Of a DNA stretch of 64,000 nucleotides, positions 9,358 through 18,538 are shown in pieces (position 1 is the first letter of the stretch; each line of letters opens with the position of its first letter). The notes under the pieces are model-generated. The model was not told the DNA's origin. It did no database searches and saw only the letters and a program-made list of their open reading frames with translations. The stretch is taken from contig CAMOWK010000003.1 in the NCBI GenBank assembly GCA_946628415.1, positions 124,001 through 188,000 on the forward strand, given 5' to 3'. Origin of the DNA: an uncultured Lachnospiraceae bacterium. GTDB taxonomy: Bacteria; Bacillota; Clostridia; Lachnospirales; Lachnospiraceae. Both the position numbers and the translations under genes were made by a program.

Positions 9358-10050
9358 TTACAAATATCCTTTTTCCGAAAAACTGAAATACGTTTTATCT
9401 CCGAGTATTATGTGATCTAGCAATTCTATACCAAGCATATTGCCGGCACTTTTTATTCTTTCTGTTATCAGAATATCCTGCTCGCTTGGCTCAGGATCGC
9501 CACTCGGATGGTTGTGCATAAGTATCACGCTTACTGAATCATACTTAAGCGCTTCTAAAAAAAGCTCTCTGGGAGAAACCGGAGAACTGTTTACTGTACC
9601 GCGTGACAACTCTTTCCATTTGATAATGGAATTTTTCCCATTAAGGAAGAGAACGAATACGCTCTCTACTGTTCTGTATCTATACTCTTCCATGAAGAAA
9701 TCAGCTATAGATGACGGACTGTTATATGTAAGTCTGGGCTTAAACTGAGCCATAGACATGCGCTTTGATATTTCAGCAACAGCAAGGAGCTGACATGCTT
9801 TCACATAGCCGACTCCCTTTATTTTGGTTATATCCTCAAGTGTTATATAATTCAGGCTTACAAGTCCCTTTGTAACTTCGTCGTGATTAAGTATTCTCTG
9901 CGCAAGCGCAACAGCGGAAAACTCCCTTGTACCGCATCTAAGTATTAGTGCAAGGAGTTCTGCATCACTGAGAGACTGTATGCCATACTGTCTGACCTTT
10001 TCAACAGGTCTTTCAGAGCTTTCCATATCTCTTATTCTTGTTTTATCCAT
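9358..10050 (-). CDS. radC: RadC family JAB-domain protein
   Basis: A RadC/YsxA family protein of 230 residues. The N-terminal part holds a helix-hairpin-helix-like region (LSDAELLALILRCGT, IKGVGYVKACQLLA). The C-terminal part is a JAB1/MPN metalloprotease-like domain with the JAMM ligands H179, H181 and D192 in HNHPSGDPEPSEQD. The true function is unsettled; the historical DNA-repair assignment is doubtful. The ATG at 10050 is preferred because AAAGGA lies 8 bases upstream; an upstream in-frame ATG at 10098 has no ribosome binding site. It leads the mre operon, as in many Firmicutes. Confidence 0.93.
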   Translation of the reverse strand: MDKTRIRDMESSERPVEKVRQYGIQSLSDAELLALILRCGTREFSAVALAQRILNHDEVTKGLVSLNYITLEDITKIKGVGYVKACQLLAVAEISKRMSMAQFKPRLTYNSPSSIADFFMEEYRYRTVESVFVLFLNGKNSIIKWKELSRGTVNSSPVSPRELFLEALKYDSVSVILMHNHPSGDPEPSEQDILITERIKSAGNMLGIELLDHIILGDKTYFSFSEKGYL

Positions 10051-10110
10051 ATAGTATATCCTTTCATGCCGTTCCGGGTGCATAAAAGAAAAACTCATAG
10101 ATAAATTATT

Positions 10111-11397
10111 TTACCATAAAACCCCTGATTTTTCTATAATTTTCTGAATGGACATCATAATTCCGAGCTTGGCATGAGGATATGTCAGTCCTCCCTGAAA
10201 ATAAACAGCATAAGGCTCTCTGAGCGGCGCATCGGCAGAAAGCTCTATTGATGCACCGGAAACAAAAGCACCCGCAGCCATTACGACTTCATCATCATAA
10301 CCTGGCATAGCCCAAGGCATTGGGGTAACATAGCTGTCAACAGGTGCAGCAAGCTGTATCCCGTGACAGAAAGCTAGAACCTTCTCTCTTGAACCAAGCA
10401 CAATAGATTGAATGATATCATTTCTTTTTTCATCTCCTGATGGAACTGCTTTAAATCCCATCTTTTCATAACAGCATGCAGCAAGTACAGCGCCTTTAAG
10501 TGCAGCGGCAGTTACTGTAGGTGCAAGAAACAGGCCTTGTGCAAAGTCTCTTGTTGCGTCAAGAGATGCTCCGACTTCTTTTCCGAGTCCGGGAGTTGTA
10601 AGTCTTGCGGCACATTTCGCAATGCATTCTTTAGTACCGCATATATAGCCTCCAAGTTTGGCAAGCCCTCCGCCAGGATTCTTAATAAGAGAACCAACAA
10701 CCATATCTGCACCAAAGTCCGATGGCTCAAGAGTTTCAACAAATTCGCCGTAACAGTTATCAACCATTACAATTATATCTTTCCGTATATTCTTAATGAA
10801 TGAGATTACTTCACCTATCTCGCTTACGGAAAGGCTTTTTCTTGTGTCATATCCTTTGGATCTTTGAATCTCAATAAGTTTTGTATTTGGCTTTATGTGA
10901 TTCTTAATCCCTTCCAGATCAAATGAACCGTCCTCGAGAAGATTAACTTCATCATACGTGATTCCAAATTCTTTAAGCGAACCTATTTCTTCTCTTATTC
11001 CTATTACTCCCTGAAGAGTATCATATACACTTCCGCAGACAGAAAGCATTTCATCTCCGGGACGAAGTATTCCTGAAAGCGCAATTGTAAGTGCGTGTGT
11101 TCCACAGGTAATCTGCTGTCTCACAAGTGCATCTTCGGTATGAAATACATTTGCGTAAATTTTTTCAAGTGTATCTCTTCCGCTGTCGTTATAACCATAA
11201 CCTGTACTTCCGAAAAGATGGTTCTCGGAAAGTCTGGCATCCTGCATGGCTTTAATAACCTTATACTGATTCTGTTCGGCAATTCTGTCGATTTCGTCGA
11301 ATCTGTCTTTAAGTCCGTTTTCAACTTTAAGAGTAAAGTCATAAACATCACCGCTTATACCAATGCTTTCACAGTATTCTTTAAGTGTATTATTCAT
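10111..11397 (-). CDS. ynbB: Methionine gamma-lyase-like PLP enzyme (YnbB / aluminium-resistance family)
   Basis: A 428-residue fold-type I PLP-dependent enzyme of the YnbB family, often annotated as methionine gamma-lyase family or aluminium-resistance protein. Visible landmarks are the cofactor-binding block ITCGTHALTIALSGIL, the aspartate in MVDNCYGEFVE, and the PLP lysine in GSLIKNPGGGLAKLGG. The substrate is not known from sequence; C-S lysis of sulphur amino acids is the family guess. The start overlaps the miaA stop by 4 bases (ATGA), as expected for the miaA-ynbB neighbourhood of Firmicutes; hfq, often found between them, is absent. Confidence 0.88.
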   Translation of the reverse strand: MNNTLKEYCESIGISGDVYDFTLKVENGLKDRFDEIDRIAEQNQYKVIKAMQDARLSENHLFGSTGYGYNDSGRDTLEKIYANVFHTEDALVRQQITCGTHALTIALSGILRPGDEMLSVCGSVYDTLQGVIGIREEIGSLKEFGITYDEVNLLEDGSFDLEGIKNHIKPNTKLIEIQRSKGYDTRKSLSVSEIGEVISFIKNIRKDIIVMVDNCYGEFVETLEPSDFGADMVVGSLIKNPGGGLAKLGGYICGTKECIAKCAARLTTPGLGKEVGASLDATRDFAQGLFLAPTVTAAALKGAVLAACCYEKMGFKAVPSGDEKRNDIIQSIVLGSREKVLAFCHGIQLAAPVDSYVTPMPWAMPGYDDEVVMAAGAFVSGASIELSADAPLREPYAVYFQGGLTYPHAKLGIMMSIQKIIEKSGVLW

Positions 11398-12347
11398 AAA
11401 TTCGTCCTCTTAACCATTTCTTCAAGCATTTCATCTTCTGAATCAAATGTATCTTTATCAATCCAGATAACGTCTTTATTCCGTCTGAACCACGTCAGCT
11501 GTCTTTTAGCAAAATGTCTTGTATCAAGTTTAATATCATATTTTGCCTTTTCTATATTTTCATCACTAATAGAAAAATCGTCATCAATAAGCGGCAATAC
11601 TTCTTTATAACCTATGCCCTGCATGGATGTAAGACTTTCCGTAACGCCCATTTTTTTGAGCTTTATAACTTCTTCTATCAGCCCCGAATCAAACATTATG
11701 TCAACTCTTTTGTCAATCCTGTCATAAAGCTTTTTTCTTTCCATAGTAAGAACAAAGTAACTGAGCCTGTATGGGCTTTCTTTTGCCTTCTCAACTTCAT
11801 TATGGAGAGAAATAGGAAAATTATTCTTGTGATAAAAATCAAGCGCTCTTATCACTCTTTTAATATTATTCTTATGAATTATTTCGGTAGATTTCGGATC
11901 GACTTCCATGAGCATATTAAAAAGTATATCTGCTCCATCCTCTTTCTCGGAGATTTTATAAAGCTCATTAATATAGCCATCTTCCTCTTCTTCATTAAAA
12001 TCCGTGTCATATACAACGGAATCTATATAGAAGCCTGTACCTCCAACAAGAATCGGAATACTGTTACGCTCAGTAATATCATAGATAAGGCGCTTTGCTT
12101 CGTTCTTAAACTCAGCCACATTAAAGGAATGAAATGGAGAAAAACAATCGATAAGATGATGTTTAACTCCATTCATTTCATTTGGCATAATCTTGGCAGT
12201 GCCAATATTCATTTCTTTATATACCTGCATAGAATCACCGGAAATTATCTCCCCGCCAAGACGCTTTGCAAGGCTTATGGAGATATCAGTTTTTCCGACT
12301 GCGGTCGGACCGGCGATAACTATAAGAGGTTTCTTATTATTATCCAT
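11394..12347 (-). CDS. miaA: tRNA dimethylallyltransferase MiaA
   Basis: Transfers a dimethylallyl group to N6 of adenosine 37 in tRNAs that read UNN codons, providing the substrate of MiaB, encoded 5 kb away in the same run. The P-loop GPTAVGKTDIS is at about residues 12-22. Other family blocks are SGDSMQVYKEMNIGTAK, HHLIDCFSP, LVGGTGFYID and the C-terminal RHFAKRQLTWFRR. The 317-residue length is normal. It is flanked by mutL and the ynbB-type gene in an apparent operon. Confidence 0.97.
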   Translation of the reverse strand: MDNNKKPLIVIAGPTAVGKTDISISLAKRLGGEIISGDSMQVYKEMNIGTAKIMPNEMNGVKHHLIDCFSPFHSFNVAEFKNEAKRLIYDITERNSIPILVGGTGFYIDSVVYDTDFNEEEEDGYINELYKISEKEDGADILFNMLMEVDPKSTEIIHKNNIKRVIRALDFYHKNNFPISLHNEVEKAKESPYRLSYFVLTMERKKLYDRIDKRVDIMFDSGLIEEVIKLKKMGVTESLTSMQGIGYKEVLPLIDDDFSISDENIEKAKYDIKLDTRHFAKRQLTWFRRNKDVIWIDKDTFDSEDEMLEEMVKRTNL

Positions 12348-12376
12348 ATTTTCCTCTTAAGTAAGAAGCTGTATAT

Positions 12377-14449
12377 CTATACGATACGCTTGAATTTTTT
12401 ATCCAGCTCCTCTTTACTGATTTTTATAATGGTTGGTCTGCCATGCGGACATGTATAAGGATTTTCAAGAGTCATAAGTTCATCAATCAAAGCCTGAACC
12501 TCAACTACTGAAATATGCTGATTACCCTTTACCGCAGCCTTACAACCCATGGTAGCAATCTTGTGTACGAATATATCTTCCGTAACTCCGTTTACGTCAC
12601 TTGAAAGATAAGAAACAAATTCAAGGAAAATGTCTCTGCCCTCCATACCTACAAGATTTACAGGAATTGCACTGAGTCTTATCTCCTTGTCACCAAAATC
12701 AGATATTTCAAAGCCGGTTTTTTCAAAGTATTCAAGATTGTCAAGTACAGCCTGCTTTTCAATTGGACTGAGGGATATGACTTCCGGCGGGAAAAGATTC
12801 TGTGAAACTACCTTTCTCTCTTTAAATTCAGCCATGAATCTTTCATAATTAATCTTCTCATGAGCAGCATGCTGATCCATAAGATAAAGATCATTCATAT
12901 ACTCTGTAATCCAGTAGGTATTAAAGACAAGTCCTATTATCTTATGCTTTGGAAGAGCTTCTTTTGAAAGATATTTATCGTCCGTCAGACTTTGCTGTTC
13001 GTATTTAAATTTATCAACCGTCAATTCATTTACATTTCGTACATCATCGTTTGATTTATTTATTATTTGTACATCATCCGTTGATTCATTTTTTATTTGT
13101 ACATCATCCGTTGATTCATTTACTTTTTGTACATCACCGGATATTTTTTCGTTATCCGCTTTAAGCGCACGCAATTCTTCTCTAAATTCAGGCGGAAGCA
13201 TTTTATCAAGAACAGAAAATGAATCCATATCTGTCTTTTTAATGGTTTCTTTAACGAATGAGGCATTCTTTATTATTGAATTCGTAGAATATATACTGCC
13301 GTTTTTATTTTCTGTATTTATATTCGCAGCAGATTCATTCGAACTAGATCTGTTCTCATTAATCTCATTTGAACCCGTCTCATTCGCAACAGTTACATGG
13401 CTGGTTTTTACTCCATTTGCGAGCGGTGATTTTGGTTCATACTGTCCGCCGTAATTGGGTATAAGAACTTTTTCTTTCAGAGAATCGGCAACAGCATGAT
13501 AAACGGCACTGAACAGTTCCTTCTCATTTTCATACTTAAATTCCTGTTTTGAAGGATGTATATTCACATCACATTTTTCACCCGGAAGCGTGATATTTAG
13601 AACTGTAAAAGGAAACTTATGCTGCATAATATAAGTTTTATAAGCTTCTTCGATGGCTCTTACAACTATCTTTGATCCGATATATCTTCCGTTCACAAAA
13701 TAAGTTTCAAAGCTTCTGTTGCCTTTACAAATATATGGTTTTCCGGTGAATCCCACTATACTTATATCACCTTCGGAATAATTAACTTCCAGTAAACTTC
13801 TGGTTATATCTTTTCCGTAAAGTGCATAAATCACATCTTTTAACTTACCGTTACCGGATGTATCGATAACAGTTCTGTCATTATTTATAAGCTTAAATGA
13901 AATATCAGGACATGAAAGGGCAAAGCGTGTCATGATATCTGTAATATAAGATGCTTCCGTCATCCCGGTCTTAAGGAACTTTCTTCTTGCAGGAACATTG
14001 TAGAAAAGATTCTTACAGATTATGGTTGTCCCGTCCGGAGCACCGATTTCAGAAAGCATAAGTTCATTTCCGCCGTGAACTATGTATTTAATCCCGGTCA
14101 TACTGTCAGGTGTTTTTGTAACGATTTCCGTTTCGGTTACAGCTGAAATCGTTGAAAGTGCCTCACCTCTAAAACCAAGAGTTTTTATGCCTATCAGTTC
14201 TTCAGCGGTAACTATCTTGCTTGTCGCATGTCTTGCAACAGCAAGTCTTATATCATCTTTATCTATACCTGAACCGTTATCGGTAACTCTTATATAATCC
14301 TTTCCACCATCACGTATTTCAACTGTGATTCTTGTAGCGCCGGCATCGATAGAGTTTTCGACAAGTTCCTTAACTATGCTTTTCGGGCGTTCAACAACCT
14401 CACCGGCTGCAATCTTATCTATTACACTTTTATTAAGTACTCTTATCAT
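12377..14449 (-). CDS. mutL: DNA mismatch repair protein MutL
   Basis: The mismatch repair endonuclease that acts after MutS recognition. The N-terminal GHKL ATPase has ENSIDAGAT, DNGSGI and TLGFRGEALS (about residues 33-100). The C-terminal half carries the nuclease motif DQHAAHEKINYE, matching DQHA(X)2E(X)4E, and the CPHGRPT metal motif, so this is a nicking-type MutL suited to a genome without MutH. The linker holds four 10-residue tandem repeats (DDVQ..NEST type). At 690 residues it is slightly long because of this linker. The ATG overlaps the mutS stop. Confidence 0.97.
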   Translation of the reverse strand: MIRVLNKSVIDKIAAGEVVERPKSIVKELVENSIDAGATRITVEIRDGGKDYIRVTDNGSGIDKDDIRLAVARHATSKIVTAEELIGIKTLGFRGEALSTISAVTETEIVTKTPDSMTGIKYIVHGGNELMLSEIGAPDGTTIICKNLFYNVPARRKFLKTGMTEASYITDIMTRFALSCPDISFKLINNDRTVIDTSGNGKLKDVIYALYGKDITRSLLEVNYSEGDISIVGFTGKPYICKGNRSFETYFVNGRYIGSKIVVRAIEEAYKTYIMQHKFPFTVLNITLPGEKCDVNIHPSKQEFKYENEKELFSAVYHAVADSLKEKVLIPNYGGQYEPKSPLANGVKTSHVTVANETGSNEINENRSSSNESAANINTENKNGSIYSTNSIIKNASFVKETIKKTDMDSFSVLDKMLPPEFREELRALKADNEKISGDVQKVNESTDDVQIKNESTDDVQIINKSNDDVRNVNELTVDKFKYEQQSLTDDKYLSKEALPKHKIIGLVFNTYWITEYMNDLYLMDQHAAHEKINYERFMAEFKERKVVSQNLFPPEVISLSPIEKQAVLDNLEYFEKTGFEISDFGDKEIRLSAIPVNLVGMEGRDIFLEFVSYLSSDVNGVTEDIFVHKIATMGCKAAVKGNQHISVVEVQALIDELMTLENPYTCPHGRPTIIKISKEELDKKFKRIV
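13021..13140 (-). repeat. In-frame 30-bp tandem repeat in mutL linker
   Basis: About four copies of a 30-base unit (core TTGTACATCATCCGTTGATT on the plus strand) encode four 10-residue repeats of the form DDVQ-xx-NEST. The two central copies are nearly identical at DNA level, and the outer copies are more diverged. The repeat sits in the disordered linker between the ATPase and endonuclease domains of MutL, so copy-number changes would stay in frame. Confidence 0.85.
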
Positions 14450-17061
14450 TTAAGTCTTTCCTTTAATTCTTCAAGATAAAGCAACGCTTTAACAGGGGTC
14501 ATGTTATTAAGATCCATAGCACGAAGTTCTGCCGCAATGTTCATTTCTTCGGTAGATGCAAAGAAGGAAAGCTGCGCATCATCTTCTGTCTTTTTCTTTA
14601 TTGATGTATTTTTGATCTTTTTCGTATTTCCTGTAAGATTCTCTTTTTCAAGAATCTCGGAAATCTCATTTGCCCGGTCTATAACCGCGTCCGGAACACC
14701 AGCAAGCTTGGCAACCTCTATTCCGTAAGAGCCGTCTGCGCCGCCCTTTACGATCTTTCTGAGGAATACAATCGAATTTTTATCCTGCTTTATGGCAATG
14801 CTGTAGTTATTTACAGAAGCAAGTCTTGACTCAAGTTCGGTCAGTTCATGATAATGGGTGGCAAATAGCGTCTTCGCACCAAGAACATCACTGTCAGCAA
14901 TGTATTCAACAACTGCCCATGCTATAGCAAGTCCGTCAAAGGTAGATGTACCGCGCCCTATCTCATCAAGTATAATAAGACTTTGTTTAGTTGCATTTCT
15001 GAGTATATTAGCAACCTCACTCATCTCGACCATAAAGGTAGACTGCCCGCTTGCAAGGTCATCACTTGCACCGACCCTTGTAAATATTCTGTCTGAAATG
15101 CATATACTTGCGTAATCAGCCGGTACAAAAGAACCTATCTGAGCCATGAGCGCAATAAGCGCAGTCTGTCTCATATAAGTTGATTTACCTGCCATATTAG
15201 GGCCTGTGATTATCGAAATCCTGTTTCCTATGGTATCAAGAAATGTATCATTCGGAATAAAACTTTCTTTAGTCATCTTCTCGATAACAGGATGACGGCC
15301 TGCTTTAATGTCAATAACTCCCGTCTCATTGATCAGAGGTCTTACGTAACCGTTTTTAACAGCAACATAAGATAAAGATGCAAGCGAATCTATAACAGCT
15401 ATAAAATGGGCTGTTTTCTGTACACGGGAAATTTCTCCGGCAATAGTATCACGAAGCCTTGAAAATGCATCGTATTCAAGCGCATAAAGCTTATCCTCAG
15501 CGCCCAGTATCTCACCTGCAAGGTCATTTAATTCCTTCGTTGAATATCTCTCTGCATTTGCAAGTGTCTGTTTTCTTATGAAATAATCAGGAACTTTATC
15601 TTTAAATGAATTGGTTACTTCGATATAATAGCCAAAGACCTTATTATATTTGATTCTGAGATTTCTGATTCCTGTCTTTTCCTTCTCGGATTCTTCAAGA
15701 TTAAGAAGCAGTGTCTTTGCATTATTCTTCGTATATCTTAATTCATCAATAGTTTTATCATAGCCCTCTTTAAAGATATTCCCTTCTTTAACTGTTATAG
15801 GGGCATCCTCGGAAAGAGAGGCATCAAGCAACTCGTATAGATCCTCCAACGCGTCAAACTCATTTCTCATAGTTTCAAATATGCTGCCGGAGAGTTCAGA
15901 TAACAGCCTGCCGATGAAAGGAAGATAATATAAAGATGTTTTAAAGGAAAGAAGATCTCTCGGGTTAGCTGTTTTAATGGAAATCCTGGTCATAAGACGT
16001 TCAAGATCATAAACCGAGCCCAGATATTCCCGTATTTCATCTCTTGTTATAAGATTATCGTTAAATGATTCTATGGCATCGAGCCTGTCATTTATCTTTT
16101 TGACAGATAAAAGAGGCTGTTCAACAAATTCACGGAGCTTACGTGCACCCATTGCAGTCTTTGTTTTATCAAGCACCCAAAGAAGTGATCCCTGTTTCTT
16201 CTTCTCACGAAGAGTCTCTGAAATCTCAAGATTTCTTCTGGTTGAAGAATCGAGGATCATGTATTCTTCCCTGAAGTAAAGAGAAAGATTGTTGATCTGT
16301 CCAAGAGCATCCATCTGTGTATCGGTAAGATATTCAATCAGTGCTCCCGATGCAATTATCTGATCATCGAAGTCTTTTAGTCCAAGTCCTTCTATGCTGC
16401 TTACATTAAATACCCTGAGCAGACGTTCTATGGAAGCATTTTCATCAAAATAATAATTCGGTGCGGGAGAAATCGTTACATTGATTCTACTCTTTATATC
16501 GTCAAAACTGATTCCTGAAATTCCGAAACTTTCCTGATAGATTATCTCGCTTGGTTCAAATTTGTATATCTCATCCAGTACATAATTCTCCGATTCAACT
16601 CTGGTTGTCAAAAATTTGCCGGTAGATATGTCGGAGATTGCTATTCCGTAATATGAACCGGAATATGAAATGCACATAATATAATTATTTCTGGTATCGT
16701 CAAGGTTTTCGGAGGATGTTATAGTACCCGGGGTTATAATCTTTATAACCTTTCTTTCAACAAGCCCTTTAGCCTGTTTCGGATCTTCGACCTGTTCACA
16801 TATAGCAACCTTATGTCCGTTATCCACAAGACGTCTGATATAAATATCAGCTGCATGATAAGGTATGCCGCACATCGGAGCTCTCTCAGAAAGTCCACAG
16901 TCTTTTCCTGTAAGAGTGAGTTCCAGTTCCTTTGAAATCTCAATTGCATCATCAAAGAACAGTTCATAAAAATCGCCAAGTCTGTAAAATATTACACAGT
17001 CACTGTATTCATTTTTAACACTCAGGTAATGCTCCATCATGGGAGAAAGCTTCTTAGCCAC
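14446..17061 (-). CDS. mutS: DNA mismatch repair protein MutS
   Basis: The mismatch recognition ATPase, 871 residues, full length. The N-terminal mismatch-binding domain carries the FYRLGDFYELF motif (Phe-X-Glu wedge; F and E visible near residues 26-37). The ATPase domain has the Walker A GPNMAGKSTYMRQ near residue 620, a Walker B segment LIILDEIGRGTSTFDG and the helix-turn-helix tail. mutL follows with a 4-base overlap and miaB precedes it with an 8-base overlap, so mutS and mutL are expressed together. Confidence 0.98.
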   Translation of the reverse strand: MAKKLSPMMEHYLSVKNEYSDCVIFYRLGDFYELFFDDAIEISKELELTLTGKDCGLSERAPMCGIPYHAADIYIRRLVDNGHKVAICEQVEDPKQAKGLVERKVIKIITPGTITSSENLDDTRNNYIMCISYSGSYYGIAISDISTGKFLTTRVESENYVLDEIYKFEPSEIIYQESFGISGISFDDIKSRINVTISPAPNYYFDENASIERLLRVFNVSSIEGLGLKDFDDQIIASGALIEYLTDTQMDALGQINNLSLYFREEYMILDSSTRRNLEISETLREKKKQGSLLWVLDKTKTAMGARKLREFVEQPLLSVKKINDRLDAIESFNDNLITRDEIREYLGSVYDLERLMTRISIKTANPRDLLSFKTSLYYLPFIGRLLSELSGSIFETMRNEFDALEDLYELLDASLSEDAPITVKEGNIFKEGYDKTIDELRYTKNNAKTLLLNLEESEKEKTGIRNLRIKYNKVFGYYIEVTNSFKDKVPDYFIRKQTLANAERYSTKELNDLAGEILGAEDKLYALEYDAFSRLRDTIAGEISRVQKTAHFIAVIDSLASLSYVAVKNGYVRPLINETGVIDIKAGRHPVIEKMTKESFIPNDTFLDTIGNRISIITGPNMAGKSTYMRQTALIALMAQIGSFVPADYASICISDRIFTRVGASDDLASGQSTFMVEMSEVANILRNATKQSLIILDEIGRGTSTFDGLAIAWAVVEYIADSDVLGAKTLFATHYHELTELESRLASVNNYSIAIKQDKNSIVFLRKIVKGGADGSYGIEVAKLAGVPDAVIDRANEISEILEKENLTGNTKKIKNTSIKKKTEDDAQLSFFASTEEMNIAAELRAMDLNNMTPVKALLYLEELKERLK

Positions 17062-18529
17062 GTACTGCCTCCCCCATATAGTAGAATCCTTTATGCTCCT
17101 TCATAATAACAGGAACTATTTCACCTATCATATCTTTATCACCTTTAAAATGAACCGTTGTACCATATTCGGTTTTACCGGTCACATAATCACTTAACTC
17201 TTTATTACTTTCTTCAACAAGAACAGGCAGAGTACGCCCTAAAAATCTTCCGACTCTTTCCTTTGTCGTTTCATTTACGACCTTAAGCAGTCTGTCAAAA
17301 CGCTCTTTTATAACGTCGTCACTTATCTGGTCGGGATAAGAAGCAGCCGGTGTACCGGTACGCTTTGAATAAATAAATGTAAATGCCTGATCATATTCAC
17401 ACTCTTTTACAAGAGAAAGTGTCTCTTCAAAATCCTCTTCGGTTTCTCCCGGAAATCCAACTATGATATCAGTAGTAACAGATACATCCGGTATCTCATT
17501 TTTAATCTTTTTAAGAAGTGAAATGTACTGCTCCCTCGTATATTTGCGGTTCATTTTAGCAAGAAGCTTAGTCGAACCTGACTGCACAGGAAGATGAATA
17601 CTTTTACATATTTTACTGTTTTCAGCTATTACTTTTATAAGCTTATCCGAAAGATCCTTGGGGTGACTCGTCATGAATCTTACTCTTTCAATCCCGTCTA
17701 TGCGGCAGATATCTGCTAAAAGCTCCGGGAATCCATATTCGGGATCAGCACTTATTATGGCACTGTCTGCTATAAAGTTTACGCCGTAGGAATTAACATT
17801 TTGTCCAAGAAGCATGATTTCCTTTACGCCATCCTTTGAAAGGCGTCTTGCTTCTTCCAAAATATCTTCAGGCGTTCTGCTTCTTTCACGCCCTCTGACA
17901 TAAGGGACAATACAAAATGTACAGAAATTATTGCAACCGTACATGATATTAAGTCCGGATTTGAATGAATACTTTCTCTCTGTAGGTAGAGCTTCAACAT
18001 GCTCACCGGCTTCTTTCTCAATTTCGATTATCTGTTTTCCTTCTTCTATACGTTTATAGATAAGTTCGGCAAGCTTATGAAAATTAAATGTACCGAAAAC
18101 AAGATCAACATACTTGTATTTATTTCTGATATTCTCTATTACATCCTTTTCCTGCATCATACATCCACAGATACCTATCATCATATCCGGGGAAGAAAGC
18201 TTTCTTTTCTTAAGTGTTCCAAGATGTCCGTAGAGCTTAAGGTTCGCATTTTCTCTTACAGTACATGTATTGAAAATTATAAGATCTGCTGTTTCAGTCG
18301 GTGCCTTCTCATATCCGATAGCAAGTAGTATGCCTTCCAGTCTTTCGGAGTCATGAAAATTCATCTGACAGCCAAAGGTTTCAACTGAGTAAGTAAGGCT
18401 TCTTCCCTTTGTTGCCTTATACTCTTCCATATAAAGCCTTAGCTTATTTATAAAGTATTCCTGCCTTTTAAGGCCGCCCTTTGGAGCGTCATCAGTAAGG
18501 CTGAATTCATCTATACCGGAATAACTCAT
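17054..18529 (-). CDS. miaB: tRNA-2-methylthio-N6-dimethylallyladenosine synthase MiaB
   Basis: Radical SAM methylthiotransferase that converts i6A37 to ms2i6A37 in tRNA. The N-terminal UPF0004 domain supplies three cysteines for a second cluster (FGCQMNFHDSE, FNTCTVREN, GICGCMMQ). The radical SAM motif is C199-NNF-C203-TF-C206. A TRAM domain with the LPVLVEE segment is at the C-terminus. The 491-residue length fits the Firmicute form with an N-terminal extension. Start ATG has AGGAGA five bases upstream. Confidence 0.96.
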   Translation of the reverse strand: MSYSGIDEFSLTDDAPKGGLKRQEYFINKLRLYMEEYKATKGRSLTYSVETFGCQMNFHDSERLEGILLAIGYEKAPTETADLIIFNTCTVRENANLKLYGHLGTLKKRKLSSPDMMIGICGCMMQEKDVIENIRNKYKYVDLVFGTFNFHKLAELIYKRIEEGKQIIEIEKEAGEHVEALPTERKYSFKSGLNIMYGCNNFCTFCIVPYVRGRERSRTPEDILEEARRLSKDGVKEIMLLGQNVNSYGVNFIADSAIISADPEYGFPELLADICRIDGIERVRFMTSHPKDLSDKLIKVIAENSKICKSIHLPVQSGSTKLLAKMNRKYTREQYISLLKKIKNEIPDVSVTTDIIVGFPGETEEDFEETLSLVKECEYDQAFTFIYSKRTGTPAASYPDQISDDVIKERFDRLLKVVNETTKERVGRFLGRTLPVLVEESNKELSDYVTGKTEYGTTVHFKGDKDMIGEIVPVIMKEHKGFYYMGEAVRG

Positions 18530-18538
18530 AAAGGTCTC

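Noticed and set aside
11514..12458. Plus-strand reading frame of 314 codons
   Set aside because: Opposite to miaA, rich in Phe/Ile/Asn/Lys from the complement; no known motifs and no ribosome binding site.
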